Assembly: GCA_009786775.1 (NCBI GenBank)
Contig: WQRL01000160.1
Coordinates: forward strand, 1-5,350
From: Oscillospiraceae bacterium
Lineage (GTDB): Bacteria > Bacillota > Clostridia > Oscillospirales > Oscillospiraceae
Direction: 5' to 3'
Length of the DNA stretch: 5,350 nt
In this document: positions 1-5,350 of the stretch, piece after piece
How the letters are laid out: every line of letters begins with the position of its first letter
Position numbering within the stretch: the stretch's first letter is position 1
Position numbers and translations under genes: made by a program
The notes under the pieces: generated by a model
The model's database searches: none
What the model was told of the DNA's origin: nothing
What the model saw: only the letters and a program-made list of their open reading frames with translations

Positions 1-768
1 TTTATTTTCAATAACCGGTCGGTCGATTTTTAGGCTGATTGAACGGCCCACCATCATCTCGGTGAGCTCCTGCTGATTTGTTTGCGCAGTGTTAACCGTG
101 CCTACGGACTTGCTCTTGCGCAGCACATGCACCCTGTCGGAAACCGAGAGCACCTCGTGGAGCTTGTGTGTTATAATTATAATAGCCTTACCGCTTTCCC
201 TCATATTGCGCAGCGTGACAAACAGACGCTCTGTTTCCTGAGGGGTAAGCACAGCCGTAGGCTCATCCAGAATCAAAATATCAGCGCCGCGGTAGAGCAC
301 CTTGATTATTTCAACAGTCTGCTTTTCGCTGACAGACATATTGTAAATCTTTTTTTCAGGGTCGAGGGAAAAACCGTAACGCTCGCTTATCTCTAATATT
401 TCCTCACTGTAAGCCTTGCGGTCTAAAACAGCCTTGCCGGAAAGGCCTAAAACTATATTTTCCGCCGCCGTGAACACATCCACCAGCTTAAAGTGCTGAT
501 GCACCATGCCAATGCCTAAATCAAAGGCATCGCGCGGGGAACGGATAGACACTTTAGAACCGTTTACTTCAATTACGCCGCTGTCGGGAAAATAAATGCC
601 CGAGAGCATGTTCATAAGGGTTGTTTTGCCGCTGCCATTTTCACCCAGTAATGCCAAAATCTCCCCCCGGCGCACGTCAAAGGATACATTATCATTTGCG
701 ATGACCTGGTCAAAGGACTTAAATAAATTGCGGGTCTGGATGGCAGGGGGAACCGTGTTTGCACTCAT
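1..768 (-). CDS. ABC importer ATP-binding protein, BMP/nucleoside (YufO/NupO-like) class, 3' end outside window
   Basis: This is the ATPase subunit of a BMP-type ABC importer; it would hydrolyse ATP on the cytoplasmic face of the membrane to drive solute uptake. The window shows 256 residues, one full nucleotide-binding domain: Walker A GENGSGKT (42-49), Q-loop region HQHF (90-93), signature region MSVSEKQTVE (144-153), Walker B ILILDEPT (164-171) followed by AVLTPQE, and switch histidine ITHKLHE (199-205). Family members are about 500 residues with two such domains, so the second lies beyond position 1; the reading frame is open to the edge. The start at 768 follows AGGTGG with a 7-base spacer. 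It lies 107 bases downstream of the substrate-binding lipoprotein gene, which supports the transporter assignment. Oddity: serine replaces glycine in the signature region. The family is confident, the substrate is not; nucleosides are the best-known cargo of relatives. Confidence 0.93.
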   Translation of the reverse strand, partial: MSANTVPPAIQTRNLFKSFDQVIANDNVSFDVRRGEILALLGENGSGKTTLMNMLSGIYFPDSGVIEVNGSKVSIRSPRDAFDLGIGMVHQHFKLVDVFTAAENIVLGLSGKAVLDRKAYSEEILEISERYGFSLDPEKKIYNMSVSEKQTVEIIKVLYRGADILILDEPTAVLTPQETERLFVTLRNMRESGKAIIIITHKLHEVLSVSDRVHVLRKSKSVGTVNTAQTNQQELTEMMVGRSISLKIDRPVIENK

Positions 769-775
769 TGCTTCA

Positions 776-781
776 CCACCT
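776..781 (-). promoter_or_regulatory. Ribosome binding site of the ABC ATPase gene
   Basis: AGGTGG on the minus strand lies 7 bases before the ATG at 768-766. It fixes the ATPase start and shows that the gene has its own translation initiation signal rather than depending on the lipoprotein gene upstream. Confidence 0.7.
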
Positions 782-801
782 GTAGAATTTTCTATTTGGG
801 C

Positions 802-845
802 AAAAAAGCAAACCGAAGCGCAAAATTTGCTTCGATTTGCTTTTT
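802..845 (-). terminator. Intercistronic hairpin with U-run: terminator or attenuator between lipoprotein and ATPase genes
   Basis: On the minus strand a 6-bp inner stem (GAAGC-type arms at 829-834 and 814-819) and an outer AGCAAA/TTTGCT-type stem are separated by a single A/C mismatch (835 opposite 813). They close a 9-base loop at 820-828. The 3' arm runs directly into six Ts (807-802). This is the shape of an intrinsic terminator, placed 30 bases after the lipoprotein stop codon. The ATPase gene continues in the same direction with no clear promoter of its own, so partial read-through is the likeliest arrangement. The plus strand also ends in five Ts (841-845), so the element could work both ways. 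Termination efficiency is inferred. Confidence 0.75.
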
Positions 846-875
846 AAGACTAAAGACGATTACGAATCATGCTTC

Positions 876-2021
876 TTATTCGATAACTGTAATGCCGCGG
901 ATTATGTGAGTCCAAGAAGGGGCTGAAAGCGGCTCAATGAACTCTTCTCCGTCTGCCAGGAGCTGGTTGCCGTCATTGTCATAGATGGGGCCTGTAAAGA
1001 CATTCCAGCCGCCTAGGATGCGGGCTTCAGCTTCAGCGATAGCTTCTGCTGTGCCGGGGGCAACTAGAGCTTCGTTGAGATCTGAGAGAAATACCATTCC
1101 CTCTGCAAGTCCCGCTAAGAAGTCAGGCTGCATATCACGCCCTGCCACGACGGCTTCAACAGCTTGAATCAGATAGTAGCTCCAGTCAAACATGGGGGAG
1201 AGGAGCGTGGCATTAGGAGCCATAGGGATCATGTCGTTGTTGTAGCCCACTGCCCATACACCGTTTTGTTCGGCGACAAGCTGAGTTGTGGGACTGTCGG
1301 CATGCTGGCCTAAAACGTCGGCGCCGCGGTCAATGAGAGCCTGGGCAATCTGACCTTCGAGGGTGGGGTTATTCCAGGCGTTCATGAACATTACATACAT
1401 TGTTACATCAGGGTTTACATACTGTGCGCCCATGAAGAAGGCTGTGAGGCCTGTAATAACTTCAGCGTTGGGATGTGCAGCTACAAAGCCGAGTACATTG
1501 GATTGGGTCTTTAGGCCGGCTGCGATACCGGAAAGAAAACGTGCCTGAGACATATTGCCGAAATAGTTGTGGAAATTAGCCAGGCCGGAACCCGCTGCAA
1601 GATTTCCTGTAGCGTGGAAAAACTGGACATCTGGGTGTACCTGGGCAGCTTCATGCAAATGTGGGCCGTGGCCGAAGCTGGTCGCGAAAATCATGTCTGC
1701 GCCCCACTCGATAGCTTCCAGGATTGATGTATCAACTTGGTCGCCCGGAGGGATGTTCCAGAAGTTTAGAACTTGAGCATCGGAAACACCTAGTGCAGCC
1801 TGCATGTCAGTAGTTCCGCGGTGCTGGCGGTAAGTGTAGCCCTGGTCGGCGGTGTCGCCGACGTGAATAAATGCCAGACGGACAGTTTCAAAGGTTAGGC
1901 CTTCGGCCGGTGCAGGCTCAGCAGGAGGTGCGGTATCCGGTGCGGGAGCAGGTTCGGCAGCGCATGCAGTTATGGCTGCTACAAGGATAACGGAAAGTAG
2001 AATTGCGAATAGTTTTTTCAT
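876..2021 (-). CDS. BMP-family substrate-binding lipoprotein of an ABC importer
   Basis: This extracytoplasmic binding protein captures the solute and delivers it to the importer whose ATPase is encoded next. The product has 381 residues, typical of the Bmp/PnrA family. It begins with MKK, a hydrophobic signal segment (about 4-16) and a lipobox ITAC, so Cys20 is the probable lipidated residue. An Ala/Pro/Glu linker follows (21-41). The Bmp fold covers about 46-381, with family-like stretches FIHVGDTADQGYTY (51-64), GADMIFATSFG (107-117), YFGNMSQARFLSGIAAG (153-169), HADSP (240-244) and VWAVGYNNDM (255-264). The start at 2021 is chosen over an in-frame ATG at 2066 because AGGAG lies 8 bases upstream and the signal peptide begins exactly there. 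The ligand cannot be read from sequence; relatives bind purine nucleosides, but the family is broader. Confidence 0.94.
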   Translation of the reverse strand: MKKLFAILLSVILVAAITACAAEPAPAPDTAPPAEPAPAEGLTFETVRLAFIHVGDTADQGYTYRQHRGTTDMQAALGVSDAQVLNFWNIPPGDQVDTSILEAIEWGADMIFATSFGHGPHLHEAAQVHPDVQFFHATGNLAAGSGLANFHNYFGNMSQARFLSGIAAGLKTQSNVLGFVAAHPNAEVITGLTAFFMGAQYVNPDVTMYVMFMNAWNNPTLEGQIAQALIDRGADVLGQHADSPTTQLVAEQNGVWAVGYNNDMIPMAPNATLLSPMFDWSYYLIQAVEAVVAGRDMQPDFLAGLAEGMVFLSDLNEALVAPGTAEAIAEAEARILGGWNVFTGPIYDNDGNQLLADGEEFIEPLSAPSWTHIIRGITVIE

Positions 2022-2029
2022 TATGTTTT

Positions 2030-2034
2030 CTCCT
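2030..2034 (-). promoter_or_regulatory. Ribosome binding site that decides the lipoprotein start
   Basis: AGGAG on the minus strand sits 8 bases before the ATG at 2021-2019. The alternative ATG at 2066 has no comparable purine-rich site at the right distance, so this site selects the shorter protein, which has a normal signal peptide. Confidence 0.85.
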
Positions 2035-2047
2035 AAATGCTTCTTTT

Positions 2048-2076
2048 CGGTCACAGCCCAGGCCATAGCCCGACCG
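2048..2076 (-). other. Possible hairpin in the lipoprotein mRNA leader
   Basis: The arms CGGTC and GACCG (2076-2072 and 2052-2048, minus-strand reading) can form 5 bp. Inside them GGC/GCC can form 3 more bp around a TATG loop at 2067-2064. The internal loop is asymmetric, so the structure is modest. It lies in the predicted 5' leader, between the promoter and the ribosome binding site, and its loop carries an in-frame but probably unused ATG. No known riboswitch pattern is recognised. Confidence 0.3.
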
Positions 2077-2099
2077 CGCCTCTTTTTTCACTTCGACTA

Positions 2100-2128
2100 A
2101 TAATATCTGAATGATAATCCAATGTCAA
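2100..2128 (-). promoter_or_regulatory. Sigma-A-type promoter for the BMP lipoprotein/ABC operon
   Basis: On the minus strand the -35 hexamer TTGACA (2128-2123) is a perfect match to consensus. A 17-base spacer separates it from TATTAT (2105-2100), a 5/6 match to TATAAT. Transcription would start near 2093, giving a leader of about 72 bases before the ATG at 2021. T-rich tracts lie directly upstream of the -35 box, where an UP element would act. The hexamers are seen directly; activity is inferred. Confidence 0.75.
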
Positions 2129-2130
2129 AC

Positions 2131-2182
2131 AAAAAACAACTAAAAATCAGCTAAAATTCAACTAAAAATTTGAGCAAAAAAA
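2131..2182. repeat. Phased A-tract array with three 10-11-bp direct repeats
   Basis: Three consecutive units, CAACTAAAAAT (2137-2147), CAGCTAAAAT (2148-2157) and CAACTAAAAAT (2159-2169), begin exactly 11 bp apart. Together with flanking sequence they place A-tracts starting at 2131, 2142, 2153, 2164 and 2176, 4-7 bases long, about one helical turn apart. Such phasing is known to bend DNA. The array ends two bases upstream of the -35 box of the lipoprotein promoter and lies 26 bp or more upstream of the remA -35 box, so it could act as an UP element or as a binding site for a regulator touching several repeats on one DNA face. The repeat is seen directly; its function is inference. Confidence 0.6.
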
Positions 2183-2207
2183 TTTGGTAATTCATGGTAT
2201 TTCTCTT

Positions 2208-2236
2208 TTGACTTTAAGCCTCTGGTATGATAAAAT
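2208..2236 (+). promoter_or_regulatory. Extended -10 sigma-A-type promoter for the remA-gmk-rpoZ-priA operon
   Basis: TTGACT (2208-2213, 5/6 match) and TAAAAT (2231-2236, 5/6 match) are separated by exactly 17 bases. TGA immediately before the -10 box provides an extended -10 TGn element. The start site would fall near 2243, leaving a leader of about 48 bases before the remA ATG at 2291. No other good promoter is seen before gmk, rpoZ or priA, so it probably serves the whole operon. Confidence 0.75.
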
Positions 2237-2278
2237 AATTCTGTTTGATATTAAGCACGGCACATGGGAAATACAGTT

Positions 2279-2284
2279 GAGAGG
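2279..2284 (+). promoter_or_regulatory. Ribosome binding site that decides the remA start
   Basis: GAGAGG lies 6 bases before the ATG at 2291. An in-frame ATG at 2264 has no such site upstream and would add nine residues absent from known RemA proteins, so 2291 is preferred. Confidence 0.75.
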
Positions 2285-2290
2285 TTCGTT

Positions 2291-2557
2291 ATGAAGCTAA
2301 TAAATATTGGTTTTGGCAATATGGTTTCAGCCCAGAGGATAATCGCTATAATAAGCCCTGAATCGGCACCCATTAAGCGCATTATTTCTGATGCCCGGGA
2401 AAAAAGCCAGCTCATTGATGCCACCTACGGGCGCAGGACTAGAGCGGTGATTATAATGGATAATGGCTCCATAATACTCTCAGCCATTCAGCCTGAAACT
2501 GTCGCCGGAAGGCTTACAGGCAAAGCTGAGCAGGAAGGGGAGCAAAGCGATGAGTGA
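2291..2557 (+). CDS. remA: RemA-family (DUF370) DNA-binding regulator
   Basis: RemA of Bacillus subtilis is a DNA-binding protein that activates biofilm matrix and osmoprotection genes. In Clostridia the family is widespread but its targets are little known. The 88-residue product matches closely along its whole length: [13 protein letters not shown] (4-16), [11 protein letters not shown] (22-32), DAREK (34-38), [13 protein letters not shown] (43-55) and [14 protein letters not shown] (62-75). Arg16 and Pro27 correspond to Arg18 and Pro29, positions I recall as functionally important in B. subtilis RemA. The C-terminal tail (76-88) is acidic and variable. The start at 2291 is set by GAGAGG and by homology. 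The gene is first in the operon and its last 8 bases overlap gmk, the usual neighbour. It may also act on the phased repeat upstream, but that is speculation. Confidence 0.95.
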   Translation: MKLINIGFGNMVSAQRIIAIISPESAPIKRIISDAREKSQLIDATYGRRTRAVIIMDNGSIILSAIQPETVAGRLTGKAEQEGEQSDE

Positions 2558-3122
2558 TAAAAAAGGGCGCTTATTCATCATATCCTCGCCCTCGGGAGGC
2601 GGAAAGGGCACAGTGATAGGTCATATAATGGATACGGAACCTGAGCTTAGCCTGTCCATCTCCGCGACAACCCGCAAACCCAGGGAAGGCGAGGAGCATG
2701 GAGTTTCTTATTACTTCATTACAAAGGAACAATTTGAGGAGCTGGCCGAAAGCGGGGCATTTCTTGAACACGCAAAGTACATAGATGAGTATTACGGGAC
2801 ACCAAAGAGCCCCATTGATGACTGTATTTACTACGGCAGGGACGTACTGCTTGAAATAGAGGTTCAAGGGGCAAGGCAGGTTATGGAGCAATACCCCGAG
2901 GCCATTTCAGTTTTTATAGTCCCCCCCGACATGCAGACCCTGGAAAACAGGCTACGGGGCCGGCGGACAGAATCAGAGGACAAGCTAAAAGCAAGGCTGG
3001 ACACAGCCCGCACTGAGCTTGAAGAAAAAATACACTACAACCATGTCGTCGTCAACGATGATGCAAAACGAGCAGCCGAAGAAATAATGGAAATAATTAA
3101 CAAGTCCAAAGGAGAAATATAA
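2550..3122 (+). CDS. gmk: Guanylate kinase
   Basis: This cytosolic enzyme phosphorylates GMP to GDP with ATP, an essential step towards GTP and dGTP. The product has 190 residues, slightly shorter than the usual 200 or so. It shows the P-loop [10 protein letters not shown] (12-21), the GMP-binding region [19 protein letters not shown] (38-56) with Arg42, Arg45 and Tyr54 in the expected places, [15 protein letters not shown] (71-85), [10 protein letters not shown] (102-111) and an arginine-rich lid, RLRGRRTES, before the C-terminal helices. All catalytic landmarks are present, so it should be active. The start at 2550 overlaps the remA stop by 8 bases, with AAGGGGAG (2535-2542) 7 bases upstream inside remA, so translation is probably coupled. 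The stop abuts the rpoZ ATG directly. Confidence 0.97.
   Translation: MSDKKGRLFIISSPSGGGKGTVIGHIMDTEPELSLSISATTRKPREGEEHGVSYYFITKEQFEELAESGAFLEHAKYIDEYYGTPKSPIDDCIYYGRDVLLEIEVQGARQVMEQYPEAISVFIVPPDMQTLENRLRGRRTESEDKLKARLDTARTELEEKIHYNHVVVNDDAKRAAEEIMEIINKSKGEI
3108..3114 (+). promoter_or_regulatory. Ribosome binding site of rpoZ, inside the end of gmk
   Basis: AAAGGAG lies 8 bases before the ATG at 3123 and within the last codons of gmk. With the gmk stop at 3120-3122 touching the rpoZ start, ribosomes can terminate and start again at the same place. Confidence 0.8.
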
Positions 3123-3323
3123 ATGCTATATCCCTCACTACAAAGCCTGTTAAAGCAAGTTAACAGCCGCTACCTTCTCGTAAATATCATAGCCAGGCGT
3201 TCCCGGGACATTTCAAATGCAGCGCTGGAACGTGAAGAAATCACTGATGAGAAAGCCGTTTCACGGGCAATCGAAGAGATTGCATCGGGTGATTTGCGCA
3301 TCACAATCCCTGAAGAACTGTAA
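3123..3323 (+). CDS. rpoZ: RNA polymerase omega subunit
   Basis: Omega is the small RNA polymerase subunit that helps fold and hold the beta' subunit. The product has 66 residues, in line with short Firmicutes omega proteins. It has the family's opening, MLYPSLQSLLKQVNSRY (1-17), then a hydrophobic/basic helix LLVNIIARRSRDI (18-30), and the closing KAVSRAIEEIASGDLRI region (44-60). The SRY-x-LV-x5-RR-R pattern and the V-x-x-AIEEI-x-x-G pattern are the recognisable omega signatures. It sits between gmk and priA, its standard Firmicutes position. The start is fixed by AAAGGAG and by direct contact with the gmk stop. The stop at 3321-3323 is followed 6 bases later by the priA start. Identification is confident despite the small size because sequence and position agree. 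Confidence 0.93.
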   Translation: MLYPSLQSLLKQVNSRYLLVNIIARRSRDISNAALEREEITDEKAVSRAIEEIASGDLRITIPEEL

Positions 3324-3329
3324 GCCCCC

Positions 3330-5350
3330 GTGAGCCGCATTGCCAGAATAGCTGTTGCATCGGCGGTATATGCAATAGACAGGCCTTATGATTACAATAT
3401 TCCTGATGCACTAAAAGAACGTGCTGCTGTGGGCATGAGGGTTTTGGTGCCCTTTGGGAGAGGAAACAAAAAGAGCGAAGGGGTCATCCTCTCGCTTACC
3501 TCAACTAGCGGCAAAAAACTAAAGTCCATAGAGAGCGTTCTGGACGATAGCCCTGTGCTCAGTGAGGAAAATCTCAGGCTTGCCCTTTGGATGAGCGATA
3601 GGTTTTTCTGTACTGTGTTTGATGCGCTGCGGGCTATGCTGCCTGCGGGAATGTGGTTTAAGGACGGAGTTATGCGGCAGCAGGATAAGACTGTTAGGGC
3701 TGCATCTTTGAGCATTAGCACATCCCAGGCCGAGGCTCTGGCAGAGCGCAAAAGGGCCAGAGCGCCTAAACAGGCGGATATAATTGAGCTTCTCACCGGA
3801 ACCGGGACTATGCCCGTGCGGGAAATTTGCAGCATCACAGGAGCTGCATCATCAGTGGTAAATGCCTTAGCTGCACAGGGTGTTGTGAGTATTGAAGAGG
3901 TTGAGGTCTACCGCAGGCCGGAGATAAGGGTGTTAAAAGCCCCCGGCCCTATTAAGTTAAGCGGGAACCAGCAGGCCGTATATGACGGCATTGAGCCGCT
4001 CCTCACAAGCGGAAAGCCTGAAGCCGCCCTGCTGTACGGCGTGACGGGCAGCGGAAAAACCTTGGTATATTTAAGCCTGATAAAAGAAGCTGTTAAACTG
4101 GGGAAGACTGCAATAGTCCTAGTGCCTGAAATAGCTCTCACACCGCAGACAGTCAGCATATTCGCTTCGCATTTCGGAGATCTAGTGGCCGTGCTGCACT
4201 CGGCTCTCGGGACAGGTGAGCGGTTTGACGAATGGAAGCGCATACGCTCAGGCGGTGTTTCTGTCGTGGTCGGAACCCGGTCGGCTGTGTTTGCGCCCCT
4301 TAGTAACCTGGGGCTTATAGTAATTGACGAGGAACAAGAACATACCTACAAGTCTGAAAGCAGCCCCCGGTACCATGCGAGGGAAGTAGCAAAATACAAG
4401 GTAGCTCACTCAGGAGGGCTTTTGCTCCTCGCCTCTGCAACCCCGTCTATTGAGAGCATGTACAACGCAAAGCAGGGGAAGTACAGTTTTTTCCGCATGG
4501 ATAACAGATATAACGATAAGGACTTGCCTGACGTACTAATCGCAGATATGCGTAAAGAGCTGCAAAATGGCAATGGAGGCTCCATAAGCGAAATGCTTCG
4601 TGAGGAGCTAGGAAAAAATATCGCCGGTGGGCACCAGAGTATTTTATTTATTAACCGCAGGGGCACAAACCCCCTCGTGGCGTGCGGGGAATGTGGATTT
4701 ACATTCCGCTGCGGCAAATGCAGCGTGAACATGACCTACCATGCGTCCAATAAGCGGCTTTTATGCCACTACTGCGGGTTTTCCATAAGCATCCCCGCTG
4801 ATTGCCCGGACTGTGGGGGGATTCTCAAATATGTGGGGGCCGGTACCCAAAAAGTAGAATCAGAGCTGGGTGAACTATTCCCGGGAGTTAGCATAATAAG
4901 AATGGATGCCGACACGGTTTCGCGGATGAATTCGCACGACAAGCTGCTAGCGCATTTCCGGGAGGGCAAGGCGCAGATTCTCCTCGGAACCCAGATGGTT
5001 ACAAAGGGGCTCGACTTTGAAAATGTGACACTTGTGGGGGTTTTGTCGGCAGATGCCTCCCTTTACATGAGTGACTACCGCGCCCATGAAAAGACATTTT
5101 CCATAATCACACAGGTCGTCGGGCGCTCAGGCAGGGGAGAGAAGCCCGGCAGGGCAATCATACAGACTTTCACACCCGGCCATGATGTGATCAAAATGGC
5201 CTCCCGTCAGGATTATGAAAATTTTTATGAGCGCGAGATAGTGTTTAGAAATGCCTTGGGCAGCCCGCCGGTGCGGGATTTACTGACCTTGACCGCGTCC
5301 GGAACTGATGAACAGGCCGTGATGCGCACATGCCTGAGAATCCACGGGGC
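3330..5350 (+). CDS. priA: Primosomal protein N' (PriA), replication-restart DNA helicase, 3' end outside window
   Basis: PriA recognises stalled or collapsed forks and D-loops and starts reloading of the replicative helicase. 673 residues are visible. The fork-binding domain with FDY-like PYDYNIP (19-25) comes first, then a winged-helix region (about 145-195) and the superfamily 2 helicase core: Walker A GVTGSGKT (237-244), PEIALTPQ (266-273), GTRSAVFAP (315-323), Walker B DEEQEHTY (333-340), SATPS (369-373). Eight zinc-binding cysteines at 452-495 follow in four CxxC pairs, then LLGTQMVTKGLDF (551-563) and QVVGRSGRG (595-603). A full protein would be about 730 or more, so roughly the last 60-100 residues are missing. 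The start must lie after the in-frame stop at 3321; GTG at 3330 is the only plausible one, as the next in-frame ATG (3435) would remove the conserved N terminus. The usual DEEH reads DEEQ here. No frameshift is seen. Confidence 0.97.
   Translation, partial: MSRIARIAVASAVYAIDRPYDYNIPDALKERAAVGMRVLVPFGRGNKKSEGVILSLTSTSGKKLKSIESVLDDSPVLSEENLRLALWMSDRFFCTVFDALRAMLPAGMWFKDGVMRQQDKTVRAASLSISTSQAEALAERKRARAPKQADIIELLTGTGTMPVREICSITGAASSVVNALAAQGVVSIEEVEVYRRPEIRVLKAPGPIKLSGNQQAVYDGIEPLLTSGKPEAALLYGVTGSGKTLVYLSLIKEAVKLGKTAIVLVPEIALTPQTVSIFASHFGDLVAVLHSALGTGERFDEWKRIRSGGVSVVVGTRSAVFAPLSNLGLIVIDEEQEHTYKSESSPRYHAREVAKYKVAHSGGLLLLASATPSIESMYNAKQGKYSFFRMDNRYNDKDLPDVLIADMRKELQNGNGGSISEMLREELGKNIAGGHQSILFINRRGTNPLVACGECGFTFRCGKCSVNMTYHASNKRLLCHYCGFSISIPADCPDCGGILKYVGAGTQKVESELGELFPGVSIIRMDADTVSRMNSHDKLLAHFREGKAQILLGTQMVTKGLDFENVTLVGVLSADASLYMSDYRAHEKTFSIITQVVGRSGRGEKPGRAIIQTFTPGHDVIKMASRQDYENFYEREIVFRNALGSPPVRDLLTLTASGTDEQAVMRTCLRIHG

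Noticed and set aside
82..847. Plus-strand open frames opposite the ABC ATPase (82-396, 596-847)
   Set aside because: They lie antisense to a reading frame with all ABC ATPase motifs in order, and their translations are unlike any family I know.
985..1776. Plus-strand open frames opposite the BMP lipoprotein gene
   Set aside because: They are short, antisense to a well-supported gene, and show no ribosome binding site or domain of note.
2022..2066. A 15-residue N-terminal extension of the BMP lipoprotein starting at ATG 2066
   Set aside because: It lacks a ribosome binding site and would place polar residues before a textbook lipoprotein signal peptide. The ATG at 2021 has AGGAG at good distance.
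2022..2130. A purine or other riboswitch in the lipoprotein leader
   Set aside because: The predicted leader is only about 72 bases and shows none of the conserved core sequences of the purine riboswitch. Only a modest hairpin is present.
2131..2182. Short direct repeats as a CRISPR array
   Set aside because: The units are only 10-11 bp and contiguous, without spacers, and no cas genes are nearby.
2264..2290. A longer remA start at ATG 2264
   Set aside because: No ribosome binding site precedes it, and the added residues are not part of RemA as I know it. The ATG at 2291 has GAGAGG 6 bases upstream.
2571..2891. Minus-strand open frame of 106 residues opposite gmk
   Set aside because: It is antisense to guanylate kinase with all motifs intact. 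Its Cys-rich translation is a by-product of the opposite frame.
3392..4969. Minus-strand open frames opposite priA (3392-3838, 3908-4243, 4406-4732, 4769-4969)
   Set aside because: They are antisense to a clear, uninterrupted PriA reading frame, and their products show no recognisable domain.

Overview
The window looks like a chromosomal segment of a Gram-positive bacterium of the Firmicutes, most likely a member of the Clostridia. The evidence is the remA-gmk-rpoZ-priA gene order, strong AGGAG-type ribosome binding sites, a Cys-anchored BMP-family lipoprotein, and a clostridial-looking PriA. This placement is inferred from recalled family sequences and gene order; no search was run. Base composition looks moderate by eye.

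Layout. Positions 1-2021 lie on the minus strand and encode part of a BMP-type ABC importer (the nucleoside / simple-sugar-like class). The substrate-binding lipoprotein comes first (2021 to 876). A strong hairpin with a U-run follows (about 845-802), then the ATP-binding protein (768 to 1), which leaves the window after its first nucleotide-binding domain. Positions 2022-2290 form a divergent intergenic region. It holds a near-consensus promoter for each direction and, between them, five A-tracts spaced 11-12 bp apart, three of them within 10-11-bp direct repeats. Positions 2291-5350 lie on the plus strand and form a tightly packed housekeeping operon: remA (DNA-binding regulator), gmk (guanylate kinase), rpoZ (RNA polymerase omega) and priA (replication-restart helicase, cut off by the window end). 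Junctions are an 8-bp overlap, 0 bp and 6 bp, which suggests one transcript with translational coupling.

How they work together. The minus-strand genes import a small solute, possibly a nucleoside. The hairpin between lipoprotein and ATPase would allow more binding protein than membrane-complex subunits. The plus-strand genes link nucleotide metabolism, transcription and replication restart, a grouping long known in Firmicutes. Two neighbours often seen in this cluster are missing from their usual places: a yicC-family gene before remA and coaBC (dfp) between rpoZ and priA.

I see no undescribed system in the window. The most interesting non-coding signal is the phased A-tract array in the divergent promoter region, which sits next to a gene for a DNA-binding regulator. 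The other observations are modest: variant motifs in the ABC ATPase and PriA, a priA GTG start with no convincing ribosome binding site, and a hairpin in the lipoprotein leader.
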